Positions 1 to 6,158 are shown, counted from the first letter of the stretch. The stretch is DNA of 9,652 nucleotides from CAZGMC01 sp964526565 (GCA_964526565.1 CAZGMC010000122.1:1-9652), one strand, 5' to 3'. Notes: a model not told the origin generated them from the sequence alone. Made by a program: numbers and translations.

Positions 1-22
1 CGGCCCCGGCGCGGCCCCGGCG
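1..22. repeat. 11-bp tandem direct repeat at the window edge
   Basis: The unit CGGCCCCGGCG occurs twice back to back (1-11 and 12-22), followed by a partial third copy (CGGCCGG). Nothing coding is associated with it. Because it sits exactly at the left edge, and a second tandem repeat sits exactly at the right edge, it may mark where an assembly stopped rather than a functional element. Confidence 0.6.
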
Positions 23-117
23 CGGCCGGAACCGATGAACCGGTCCCCGATCACAAACTGTCAACCGTTCCGTCGCATATTTTCGGCCGGCCATGCGGCC
101 GGCGGCAGGCCTTGGGA

Positions 118-146
118 TTGCTTCCGGCATGCGAAACATGAACAAT
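118..146 (+). promoter_or_regulatory. weak sigma70-like promoter candidate upstream of the 296-aa gene
   Basis: TTGCTT at 118-123 is followed after 17 bp by AACAAT at 141-146, which matches 4 of 6 bases of TATAAT. The stretch from about 50 to 170 is noticeably less GC-rich than the rest of the window, as expected for a promoter region. The -35 box is poor (3 of 6), so this is only a candidate. The downstream gene has its own Shine-Dalgarno sequence, AAGGGA at 184-189. Confidence 0.22.
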
Positions 147-199
147 AGTTGCAGAGAACCAGCGTTTCGGTCTCCGGCCCGTGAAGGGATCCCGCGGCG

Positions 200-1090
200 A
201 TGGGCTTCATCGAGCTGTTGCAGAAAAATCTTGAGCGGCGCACCAGTCGGGTCATGGCGCTGCTGACGCCGGACGATCCGTCCACCTCGGCGCTGCCGTT
301 CGCCGTGGCGCCGCCGTTCCTGGACGTGTACGGACAGGTGCTGCGCCTTGGCGCCGTTCCGCTGATCGCCAGCCGCCGCCAGATCCAGCTTCTGGGAAAG
401 CAGTTCGACTGGGAGACGGAGGGTCAGCGTCACCTGGTCGAGATCCTCAAGCAGCGTTCCAACCCCGTATTCGATGCCTGGGACAGTGCCTGGGACGGCC
501 TGTGGGGCAATTACGACCCCAACCGCCAGCCGCCGCCGACCCGCCAGGGTCCCCGCGACCGTGCCCGGTCTGGCCACGCCAAGGGTGGCCTGGCCCGCGC
601 GGTCAGCGGCCTGTTCGGCAACCACAAGGACGATTCGGTGGAAGCGGCGCCGCCGCAACCGGCCGAGCCGAAGCCGGTGATGGCCGGGCTGCGCGCCATG
701 ATCGAGGAGCACGCCGGCCAGCACGGCTATCTGCCGCCGCGGGAAGACGACGTCGCCCTGCTCAAGGAACTGATCCGCGTGCACCCGCGCACAGTCGAGG
801 AGGCATGGCGCGAGCTGACCCAGGTCCACGCCCAGGAATTCCGTCCGATCGACCCCAAGGAGAAAGCCCGCCAGGGGGCCCTGCGCGAGGCCATGATCAA
901 ATGGCAATACTCGCTGCCGACACGCCTGGGCGAGCTGCTGATCCTGAAGTCGGCCGCCGACCTGGAGTACTGCGACGCCGACTGGGTCCGCCAGTACATC
1001 CGCCAGTCCGCCCGCACCCTGGAAGAAGGCGAGCGGGCCATGCCGTACCTGACGCTGTACCAGAAGACGATGAGGCGGGTGATCCGCTAG
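200..1090 (+). CDS. hypothetical protein, 296 aa, unknown function
   Basis: I do not recognise this protein. The ORF of 296 residues has a good Shine-Dalgarno sequence (AAGGGA at 184-189, 10 nt before the ATG), and its codon use fits a real gene. It appears to have two parts. The N-terminal region (about residues 1-110) is mixed hydrophobic/helical and contains FLDVYGQVLRLGAVPLIAS and several Trp residues. A proline/glutamine/arginine-rich linker (about 111-155) follows. The C-terminal region (about 160-296) is a charged, helix-rich domain starting near MAGLRAMIEEHAGQHGYLPP. There is a single cysteine, no signal peptide and no clear membrane segment, so it is probably cytoplasmic. It does not resemble a portal, scaffold or other T7-like head protein. 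A structured, non-coding 725-bp stretch separates it from the phage block, so it may be host chromosomal or accessory DNA. The stop is TAG at 1088-1090. Confidence 0.75.
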   Translation: MGFIELLQKNLERRTSRVMALLTPDDPSTSALPFAVAPPFLDVYGQVLRLGAVPLIASRRQIQLLGKQFDWETEGQRHLVEILKQRSNPVFDAWDSAWDGLWGNYDPNRQPPPTRQGPRDRARSGHAKGGLARAVSGLFGNHKDDSVEAAPPQPAEPKPVMAGLRAMIEEHAGQHGYLPPREDDVALLKELIRVHPRTVEEAWRELTQVHAQEFRPIDPKEKARQGALREAMIKWQYSLPTRLGELLILKSAADLEYCDADWVRQYIRQSARTLEEGERAMPYLTLYQKTMRRVIR

Positions 1091-1118
1091 GCGGCCGGCG
1101 GCATCGTCGCATGCCCGG

Positions 1119-1262
1119 TCAAGCCCAGCCCGGAACAGGGACGCCGTGCTGTTCGGCAGCCTTGCAGAGCCGGCCATCAGTCGTGGCCAGCGGAATGCCG
1201 AGGCGCATCGCGAGGTCAAGACAAGCTGCATCGCAGGCCGTCAAGGCCTGCATTCGCGCCGT
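1119..1262 (-). pseudogene. VapC-type PIN-domain toxin, C-terminal remnant
   Basis: On the minus strand, the frame ending at TGA 1121-1119 reads through LTACDAACLDLAMRLGIPLA and TTDGRLCKAAEQHGVPVPGW. This matches the end of VapC-family ribonuclease toxins, where the usual pattern is LTAYDAAYLDLA...PLATLD..L..AA...GV. The two late PIN acidic residues (Asp of CDAA and Asp of TTDG) are retained. Both tyrosines of the usual YDAAYL are cysteine (TGC), and about two thirds of the toxin, including the first catalytic acidic residues, is missing. The toxin frame stays open into the antitoxin remnant, out of frame with it, and the junction falls around 1250-1262. An ATG at 1253-1251 is fortuitous. VapC toxins cleave RNA and are neutralised by the partner antitoxin; this fragment cannot be active. 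Confidence 0.72.
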
Positions 1263-1351
1263 TTCGTGATGGTGATCTGCCCGCCGCGCTCGGCGCGATC
1301 AAGCTGGCTCGAAAAATGGGTCTTCGCTTCGAAAGCGCCCACCGTGGTCAT
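1241..1351 (-). pseudogene. Phd/YefM-type antitoxin, N-terminal remnant
   Basis: The minus-strand ORF starts at ATG 1351-1349 with Shine-Dalgarno GGAG (1360-1357) five bases upstream, and ends at TGA 1243-1241 after 36 codons. It reads MTTVGAFEAKTHFSSQLDRA followed by ERGGQITITKRRE, the characteristic start of Phd/YefM antitoxins (VGAFEAKTHLS.LLDRVE.GE.I.ITK.G.PVA). This part binds DNA and dimerises, and its usual length is about 75-90 residues. Homology stops at about residue 33, and the frame then runs into the toxin remnant and hits a stop. The toxin-neutralising C-terminal tail is absent. The peptide could in principle still be made and might bind its operator, but the module as a whole is dead. 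Confidence 0.75.
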
Positions 1352-1443
1352 GGCAACTCCAAAACCAACCAGTCTCCAACCAGACTGATCGAACGAACAG
1401 CGGTGCTCAACAGGCAAAAACGCACCCTCGAAAAAATTGCCGC

Positions 1444-1473
1444 TTGACAGCTATAGGAACAAAGACCTATACC
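1444..1473 (+). promoter_or_regulatory. candidate promoter with internal palindromic operator
   Basis: A perfect TTGACA (-35) lies at 1444-1449, and TATACC at 1468-1473 gives 4 of 6 matches to a -10 box at 18-bp spacing. Inside it is the perfect inverted repeat TATAGG (1452-1457) - 8 bp - CCTATA (1466-1471), flanked by AGC (1449-1451) and GCT (1474-1476), so a protein bound there would block RNA polymerase. On the + strand the promoter points to the capsid gene, with a leader of about 335 nt. The palindrome also lies about 100 bp upstream of the antitoxin remnant on the other strand, so it could be the old autoregulatory operator of that module. The surrounding 1350-1480 region is AT-rich compared with the rest of the window. 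Confidence 0.45.
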
Positions 1474-1503
1474 GCTGCCCGTCATCGCCACAACCCTGTC
1501 CGG

Positions 1504-1717
1504 CGCCAGCCGGCGCGGGCCAGGGCGGCGGTGGTGGCGGCGGTTGGGCCGGCGGCGGTGCCTCCTCCCGTCGCCGCGCACCCTTGTCCTCCCTGTCCCT
1601 GACCCGGCCGGACCAACCGCGCCGCCGCTTCCCCCCTCCCCCCGGGCGGCGGCGCGGCACCGGCCGGGTCCTTGTTGCGCGCGCCCTTGGCCCGCCGCCC
1701 CGCCAGCCGGCGCGGGC
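1504..1717. repeat. 17-bp direct repeat pair
   Basis: The sequence CGCCAGCCGGCGCGGGC is present identically at 1504-1520 and 1701-1717, with starts 197 bp apart. The repeats bracket a strong inverted repeat. They are GC-rich and partly self-complementary (GCCGGC core), so chance similarity in this composition cannot be excluded. Confidence 0.5.
1619..1655. repeat. perfect 10-bp inverted repeat with polypyrimidine loop
   Basis: GCGCCGCCGC at 1619-1628 is exactly complementary to GCGGCGGCGC at 1646-1655. The 17-nt loop (1629-1645) holds two C6 runs, so the opposite strand has two G6 runs. In RNA this would be a very stable hairpin. No U-tract follows, so it is not a standard intrinsic terminator. 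Confidence 0.5.
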
Positions 1718-1760
1718 GGCCGACAACCGGGCGGCGGTTCGCGCCCATCCCACCGAACCG

Positions 1761-1799
1761 CACCCCATCAAGACCCCCATCACGACACCCCATCAAGAC
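1761..1799. repeat. short direct repeats just upstream of the capsid start
   Basis: CACCCCATCAAGAC occurs at 1761-1774 and again at 1786-1799, with a degenerate copy between them (CCCCCATCACGA, 1774-1785). This gives a period of about 12-13 bp. The array ends only 2 bp before the capsid Shine-Dalgarno sequence. It could be a protein- or RNA-binding array controlling capsid expression, or simply slippage. Confidence 0.5.
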
Positions 1800-1815
1800 A
1801 CGAGGTCCGCTCGCC

Positions 1816-2634
1816 ATGGCCACTTCCATCGACCAGGCGTTCGTCAGGCAGTTCGAACGCGAGGTCCACGAGTCCTACCAGCGCATGGGCTCCAAGCTGC
1901 GCAGCACCGTGCGCTCCAAGGGCACCGTCAAGGGTTCGTCCACGACCTTCCAGAAGGTCGGCAAGGGCACCGCCTCGACCAAGGCGCGGCACGGCGCCGT
2001 GCCGGTGATGAGCATCGACCACGAGCCGGTCGAGTGCACCCTGACCGACTATTACGCCGGCGACTGGGTCGACAAGCTGGACGAGCTCAAGGTCAACATC
2101 GACGAGCGCCAGGTCACCGCCAACGCCGGCGCCTACGCCCTGGGCCGCAAGACCGACGACCTGATCATCGCCGCCCTGGCCGGGGCCACCATCGCCGCCC
2201 TGGACGGCACCACCGGCCTGTCCAGCACCAAGGCGCTGGCGGCCCTGGAGCTGCTCGGCGCCAACGACGTGCCCGACGACGGCCAGCGCTATGCCATCGT
2301 CGGCTGGAAGCAGTGGACCGAGCTGCTGGCGCTCAAGGAGTTCGCCAGTGCCGACTATGTCGGACCGGAGGAGCTGCCGTGGCGCGGCACCCAGGCCAAA
2401 CGCTGGCTGGGCACGCTGTGGATGCCCCATTCCGGCCTGCCGCTGGCCAATGGCGTGCGCACCGGCTTCTGGTACCACAAGACCGCCGTCGGCCACGCCT
2501 CGGGCGCCGACGTGGAGACCGACGTGACCTGGCACGGCGACCGCGCCGCCCACTTCGTCAACAACATGATGAGCCAGGGCGCCTGCCTGATCGACGGCAA
2601 CGGCGTCGTCACGCTGCCCTGCAAGGAAAGCTGA
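1816..2634 (+). CDS. phage major capsid protein
   Basis: This 272-residue protein has the features of the major capsid protein that precedes the tail tubular genes in T7-like phages and prophages of alphaproteobacteria. Recognisable segments include QAFVRQFEREVHESYQRMGS at residues 8-27, then KGSSTTFQKVGKG, an acidic DYYAGDWVDKLDEL stretch, and ERQVTANAGAYALGRKTDDL. The C-terminal half contains the hydrophobic and Gly-rich elements expected of an HK97-type fold. It would assemble several hundred copies into the icosahedral head. It is shorter than T7 gp10A (345 aa) but usual for this subgroup. The start is set by GAGG (1802-1805), 10 nt before the ATG; the longer upstream extension is low-complexity. 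It is followed by a terminator-like double hairpin, as T7 gene 10 is followed by T-phi. Assignment to capsid is by family resemblance and position; no portal or scaffold gene precedes it here. Confidence 0.85.
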   Translation: MATSIDQAFVRQFEREVHESYQRMGSKLRSTVRSKGTVKGSSTTFQKVGKGTASTKARHGAVPVMSIDHEPVECTLTDYYAGDWVDKLDELKVNIDERQVTANAGAYALGRKTDDLIIAALAGATIAALDGTTGLSSTKALAALELLGANDVPDDGQRYAIVGWKQWTELLALKEFASADYVGPEELPWRGTQAKRWLGTLWMPHSGLPLANGVRTGFWYHKTAVGHASGADVETDVTWHGDRAAHFVNNMMSQGACLIDGNGVVTLPCKES

Positions 2635-2639
2635 GCGTC

Positions 2640-2696
2640 GGCGCCGCAGCGGTCGCGGCAGCCCGGCTGCCATGGCGCTGCGGCGCCGCGCCCTTT
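2640..2696 (+). terminator. double-hairpin terminator/attenuator after the capsid gene
   Basis: A perfect 12-bp inverted repeat, GGCGCCGCAGCG (2640-2651) with CGCTGCGGCGCC (2676-2687), encloses a second perfect hairpin, GGCAGC-ccg-GCTGCC (2657-2671). It begins a few bases after the capsid stop codon. Only a short T-run (CCCTTTC) follows, so termination may be partial. A leaky terminator here would give more capsid than downstream transcript. Confidence 0.6.
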
Positions 2697-2723
2697 CAAC
2701 CGAAAACGCGTCACCTGCACGAC

Positions 2724-2727
2724 GGAG
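2724..2727 (+). promoter_or_regulatory. Shine-Dalgarno deciding the start of the 88-aa gene
   Basis: GGAG lies 10 nt before ATG 2738. The in-frame ATG at 2672 lies inside the right arm of the terminator hairpin and has no such site, so the downstream ATG is preferred. Confidence 0.6.
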
Positions 2728-2737
2728 ATCACGAGCC

Positions 2738-3004
2738 ATGGCCTTCACCCTGAAGGACCTGAGCGTGCTGGCCTACGCCAACGGCTTCACGCTCTGGCAC
2801 TACAAGACGACCGACCCGGACACCGAGGTCGACGACACCGACTATTTCCTGGATGCCATCGACATGCTGCGCCCCGGCGACATGATCCTGGCCAATACCG
2901 GCGACGGCGGCACCGCCACCGGCGGCATCTTCCGCATCGTCGCCAACGACGGCACCACCATCGACGCCGCCAACATGACCACGGTCGGCGCCACCAATAC
3001 CTGA
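2738..3004 (+). CDS. small capsid-adjacent phage protein, possible head decoration/stabilisation protein
   Basis: The protein has 88 residues and begins MAFTLKDLSVLAYANGFTLW, followed by HYKTTDPDTEVDDTDYF. It is acidic and predicted to be mostly beta, with LRPGDMILANTGDGGTATGG in the middle and an Ala/Asn/Thr-rich end (MTTVGATNT). I recall similar short proteins directly after this type of capsid gene, but their role is not established. Size, acidity and position between capsid and tail genes make a minor head or decoration protein plausible; this is inference. There is no signal peptide or membrane helix. The gene is isolated between two hairpins (after the capsid gene and after its own stop), so it may be controlled as a separate unit. 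Confidence 0.7.
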   Translation: MAFTLKDLSVLAYANGFTLWHYKTTDPDTEVDDTDYFLDAIDMLRPGDMILANTGDGGTATGGIFRIVANDGTTIDAANMTTVGATNT

Positions 3005-3017
3005 CGCCCGCCCCGAA

Positions 3018-3063
3018 GCGCCCCTGCCCCGGCCATCACCGGGCGCGGGGGCGCGGTCTTTTT
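3018..3063 (+). terminator. strong rho-independent terminator
   Basis: GCGCCCC (3018-3024) pairs with GGGGCGC (3048-3054). The stem continues through TGC/GCG (with one G-U pair) and, after a single bulge, CCCGG/CCGGG, closing a CCATCA loop (3033-3038). The T-run TCTTTTT follows at 3057-3063. This is the clearest intrinsic terminator in the window. It separates the capsid and 88-aa genes from the tail and packaging genes, so the latter need readthrough or their own promoter; I could not identify one in the 20 bp that follow. Confidence 0.8.
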
Positions 3064-3082
3064 CCGGAAAGGATGCCGCCCC

Positions 3083-3652
3083 ATGGCCCTGTCCGATGTC
3101 GCACTGTGTTCGCGTGCCCTGCTCAAGATCGGCGCGGCCCCCATCAACGGCTTCGGCGACGCCACCGCCGAGGCCGAGGTTGCCGCCGCCCTCTATGGGC
3201 CGACCCGCGACGCCCTGCTGTCGGCCCACCCGTGGCGCTTCGCCACCGCCCAGGCGACGCTGGGCCGCCTGGCCGAGCCGCCGGTCGCCGACTTCGCCCA
3301 CGCCTTCCAGTTGCCGCCCGACCTGCTGCGCGTGCTGTCCGCCGGCACGGGCGCGCGCGGCCGCGGCCTGGCCTACCGCCTCGCCCGGCGCCGGCTGCAC
3401 TGCGACGCGGGGGGCGTGGTCATCACCTACGTCTTCCGCCCGGCCGAGGCCGACGTGCCGCCGTTCTTCGACCAGGCGCTGATCGCCCGCCTGGCCGCCG
3501 AGTTCTGCATCCCCCTGACCGAGAACACGAGCCGCGCCGAGACCCTGACCGGGCTGGCCGAGGACGAGCTGCGCCGCGCCCGGCTGATCGACGGCCAGCA
3601 GGACACGCCGCCGCGGTTCGAGGACTTCACCCTGATCGAGGCCCGCTCCTGA
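3083..3652 (+). CDS. tail tubular protein A-like adaptor (T7 gp11 family)
   Basis: This 189-residue protein is close in size to T7 gp11 (196 aa). The opening ALSDVALCSRALLKIGAAPI, then a segment on multiple ARDALL/HPWRFA-type helices (PTRDALLSAHPWRFATAQAT), followed by FAHAFQLPPDLLRVL, is characteristic of the tubular protein A family. Its subunits form a ring between portal and nozzle and act as the gatekeeper that keeps DNA in the head. A late region of beta strands (GGVVITYVFRP) leads into a helical C-terminus (ARLAAEFCIPLTENTSRAET). The Shine-Dalgarno AAAGGA (3068-3073) lies 9 nt upstream. The stop codon overlaps the start of the nozzle gene as TGATG, as expected for co-assembled partners. 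Assignment is by family pattern and gene order. Confidence 0.85.
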   Translation: MALSDVALCSRALLKIGAAPINGFGDATAEAEVAAALYGPTRDALLSAHPWRFATAQATLGRLAEPPVADFAHAFQLPPDLLRVLSAGTGARGRGLAYRLARRRLHCDAGGVVITYVFRPAEADVPPFFDQALIARLAAEFCIPLTENTSRAETLTGLAEDELRRARLIDGQQDTPPRFEDFTLIEARS

Positions 3653-5556
3653 TGTCGCGCCTGCGCACCCTGCAGACCAACTTCACCGCCGGGCAGATCT
3701 CGCCGCGCCTGCTCGGCCGCGGCGACCTGCGCGCCTACGCCAACGGCGCCCGCCGGCTGACCAACGTGTTCATCCAGCCGACCGGCGGCATCGACCGCCG
3801 CGACGGGCTCGCCTTCGTCGACGCGCTGCCCGGCCGGGCGCGCCTGATCGCCTTCGAGTTCAACACCGACCAGACCTACCTGATCGCCGCCACCGACCGG
3901 GCGATGCGGGTCTACGCCAATGGCGAGCCGGTGGCGACGCTGACGGTGCCGTGGACCGGAGCCCAGCTCGGCCAGCTCACCTGGACGCAGAGCGCCGACA
4001 CGTTGCTGGTCTGCCATCCCGAGGTCGAGCCGCGCAGCATCACCCGCCACGGCGCGACCGACTGGCGCATCCAGGCGTGGCCCATTCCCGTCCAGGACGG
4101 CGCCGACCGGCGGCCGTTCCACCGCTTCGCCCCGGCGGAAACCAGGCTCAATCCGGGCGGCACCACCGGCATCATCACCGTGACCGCCGACCGCGCCACG
4201 TTCCTGCCGGGCCATGCCGGTGCCCTGCTGCGCATCCGCGGCCGACAACTCACGGTGACCCGCGTCGACAGTCCGACCGTCGTGGCGGCCCAGGTCAACC
4301 AGGCGCTCGACCAGACCGGCTGGACGGCCGACTGGGACGAGGCCGCCTGGTCGCCGGCCCGCGGCTGGCCCATCTCGGCCACGTTCCACCAGGACCGGCT
4401 GGTCGTCGGTGGTGCCCGCGATCTGCCCAACCGGCTATGGCTGTCGCGTTCCGCCGACCTGTTCAACTTCGATATCGGCGAGGGCCTGGACGACGAGGCG
4501 ATCGCCTTTCCCATCCTGTCGGACCAGGTCAACGCCATCCGCGCCGTCTTCTCCGGCCGCCACCTGCAGGTGTTCACGTCGGGCGCCGAATGGATGGTCA
4601 GCGGCAACCCGCTGACGCCGGAGACCGTGCAACTGCACCGCCAGACGCGGATCGGCTCGCCGGTCCAGGCCGCCGTGCCGCCGCGTGACGTGGAGGGCGC
4701 CACGCTGTACGTTGCCCGCACCGGCCGCGAACTGCGCGAGTTTCTCTACGCCGACGTTGAGCAGGCCTACCGCTCCACCGACCTGGCCCTGCTTGCCGAG
4801 GAGATCGTCGCCGACCCGGTCGACCAGGACTACGATCCGTCGCGGCGCCTGCTGTTCGTGGTCATGGCCGACGGCAGCGTCGGCGTGCTCACCGCCTACC
4901 GCACCGAGCAGGTCACCGCCTGGACCCGGCTGGAGACGACCGGCGCGGTTGCCGCCGTGGCGGTCGCCGGCGACGGCGCCTATCTGGCCGTGGACCGCGC
5001 CGGCCGCTGGTCGCTGGAACGGCTCGACCGCACCGTGCTGCTCGACGCGGCGATGACCGGCAGCGCCGATCCGCCGGCCGCCTCCTGGAGCGGCCTCGAC
5101 CATCTGGACGGCCGCCACGTACGGGTCCTGGCCGATGGCATGGACCGCGGCGACTTCACGGTCAGCGGCGGTACCGTGGTGCTCGACGAACCGGTGTCGA
5201 GCATCGTCGCCGGCCTGCCCTATACCCACGTCGTCGAGCCGCTGCCGCCGTTCCTAATGGGTCAGGGCGGCGGCAGCCAAGGTCTGGCCCTGCGCCCGGT
5301 CGAGACGGTGTTCCGGCTGCACAGGACACAGGCACTGACCCTCGACCTGGGCCGCGGCGGCGCCGCCGTCCCGCTGCACCGGTTCGCCGCCGGCGCCGTC
5401 TTCGACCGGCCGGTGCAGCCGTTCAGCGGCGACCGCCGGGTGCGCCACCTCGGCTGGACGCGCAGCGCCACCGAGCCGCTGTGGCGGATCGAACAGGACG
5501 CGCCGCTGTCCTTCTCCCTGTTGTCCGTGACCACCGAGCTCAAGGTGAACGACTGA
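3652..5556 (+). CDS. tail tubular protein B-like nozzle (T7 gp12 family)
   Basis: This 634-residue protein starts MSRLRTLQTNFTAGQISPRL, followed by LGRGDLRAYANGARRLTNVF and IQPTGGIDRRDGLAFV. That opening is typical of the gp12-like nozzle proteins of T7-like phages in Proteobacteria. In T7 the nozzle forms the end of the short tail and carries the fibres. The body is beta-rich and looks propeller-like, with repeated aromatic and Gly turns (for example LFNFDIGEGLDDEAI near residue 270). It is shorter than T7 gp12 (794 aa). The open frame extends upstream to 3073, but that part overlaps the adaptor gene in another frame and is low-complexity. The ATG at 3652 forms TGATG with the adaptor stop and has GAGG at 3638-3641. 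It ends in another TGATG overlap with the gp14-like gene. Confidence 0.83.
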   Translation: MSRLRTLQTNFTAGQISPRLLGRGDLRAYANGARRLTNVFIQPTGGIDRRDGLAFVDALPGRARLIAFEFNTDQTYLIAATDRAMRVYANGEPVATLTVPWTGAQLGQLTWTQSADTLLVCHPEVEPRSITRHGATDWRIQAWPIPVQDGADRRPFHRFAPAETRLNPGGTTGIITVTADRATFLPGHAGALLRIRGRQLTVTRVDSPTVVAAQVNQALDQTGWTADWDEAAWSPARGWPISATFHQDRLVVGGARDLPNRLWLSRSADLFNFDIGEGLDDEAIAFPILSDQVNAIRAVFSGRHLQVFTSGAEWMVSGNPLTPETVQLHRQTRIGSPVQAAVPPRDVEGATLYVARTGRELREFLYADVEQAYRSTDLALLAEEIVADPVDQDYDPSRRLLFVVMADGSVGVLTAYRTEQVTAWTRLETTGAVAAVAVAGDGAYLAVDRAGRWSLERLDRTVLLDAAMTGSADPPAASWSGLDHLDGRHVRVLADGMDRGDFTVSGGTVVLDEPVSSIVAGLPYTHVVEPLPPFLMGQGGGSQGLALRPVETVFRLHRTQALTLDLGRGGAAVPLHRFAAGAVFDRPVQPFSGDRRVRHLGWTRSATEPLWRIEQDAPLSFSLLSVTTELKVND

Positions 5557-6158
5557 TGGCCGCCCTCGTCCCCCTTGCCACCGTCGCCGTCGCCGGGTTG
5601 CAGATCGCCCAGACGGTGGCGGCCAGCCGCCAGCAACGGCAGGTGACCTACCCCGTCCAGCAGCAGACCCATCAGGTCCAGCAGCAGCAGGCCGCAATCG
5701 ACCATCAGGACCTGGCGCAGCAGGAGCAGCGGCAGCAGACGGTCGCGACCGAGGACCTCAACACCATCATGCGCGAGCAGGGCGCAGCCGACCGCCGCCG
5801 CAGCGATGCGCTGCGCCGCGCCGTCGCCCGACAGCGCGCCCGCCTCGGTGCCCGCGGCATCGACGCGACCGCCGGCTCCGGCGAGGCGCTGCTGCTCGGC
5901 ATGGTCGAACAGTCGGCGCTGGACAAGGCGGACGAGCACCGCGACACGCGCAGCCGCTACCACGCGGTCCAGCGCGGGCTGGAGCACCAGCAGCGGCTCA
6001 ACCTGCTCGACCGCGGCCGCCTCGCCAACCGCGACCGGCTCAGCGAGCTGGCCTGGCGGGGGCGGGAGGCCGGCCGCAGCGGCGATGCCCTGGCCACCGC
6101 CGGCACCGTCGCATCCGGCGTGCGCAGCCTCGCCACCGGCCTGCACGGCCTGCTGTGA
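5556..6158 (+). CDS. internal virion protein, T7 gp14-like
   Basis: This 200-residue protein is almost the same length as T7 gp14 (196 aa). It has a short hydrophobic N-terminal segment (residues 2-22), a strikingly Gln-rich helix (about 26-61), and then the family signature around residues 90-118 (RQRARLGARGIDATAGSGEA), resembling the RARxGAxGI...GSxxAxL pattern of gp14-like proteins. In T7, gp14 is packed in the head core, ejected first on infection, and forms a pore in the host outer membrane. The remainder is a charged coiled-coil-like helix (KADEHRDTRSRYHAVQRGLE). The start is chosen by the TGATG overlap with the nozzle gene and AAGG at 5542-5545. No gp15- or gp16-like genes follow; the tail fibre comes next, which is unlike T7. 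Confidence 0.78.
   Translation: MAALVPLATVAVAGLQIAQTVAASRQQRQVTYPVQQQTHQVQQQQAAIDHQDLAQQEQRQQTVATEDLNTIMREQGAADRRRSDALRRAVARQRARLGARGIDATAGSGEALLLGMVEQSALDKADEHRDTRSRYHAVQRGLEHQQRLNLLDRGRLANRDRLSELAWRGREAGRSGDALATAGTVASGVRSLATGLHGLL

Larger units (their letters stand above)
1483..1815 (+). other. non-coding, extremely GC-rich leader before the capsid gene
   Basis: This stretch holds no convincing gene. Open frames through it on both strands give low-complexity Gly/Ala/Arg/Pro sequence. It contains a 17-bp direct repeat, a perfect 10-bp inverted repeat around a C-rich loop, and short CACCCCATCAAGAC repeats near its end. If transcription starts at the promoter near 1444-1473, the region would be a structured 5' leader of the capsid mRNA. 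The capsid Shine-Dalgarno is GAGG at 1802-1805. Confidence 0.5.

Noticed and set aside
1146..1388. 80-codon open frame on the plus strand
   Set aside because: It is antisense to the antitoxin/toxin remnant, whose minus-strand translations match known families; the plus-strand product does not.
1672..1815. N-terminal extension of the capsid ORF
   Set aside because: The extension is Arg/Pro-rich and encoded by the repeat-bearing leader. The ATG at 1816 has a Shine-Dalgarno sequence and starts the family-like region.
1780..2748. 322-codon open frame on the minus strand
   Set aside because: It is antisense to the capsid gene and Gly/Ala/Val/Gln-rich without recognisable motifs.
1437..2753. 438-codon plus-strand frame across the leader and capsid gene
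   Set aside because: It is a frame-shifted shadow of the capsid gene with Arg/Pro/Gly-rich low-complexity translation.
3073..3651. N-terminal extension of the nozzle ORF upstream to 3073
   Set aside because: It overlaps the adaptor gene in another frame and is Arg/Pro-rich; family-like sequence begins exactly at the ATG at 3652.
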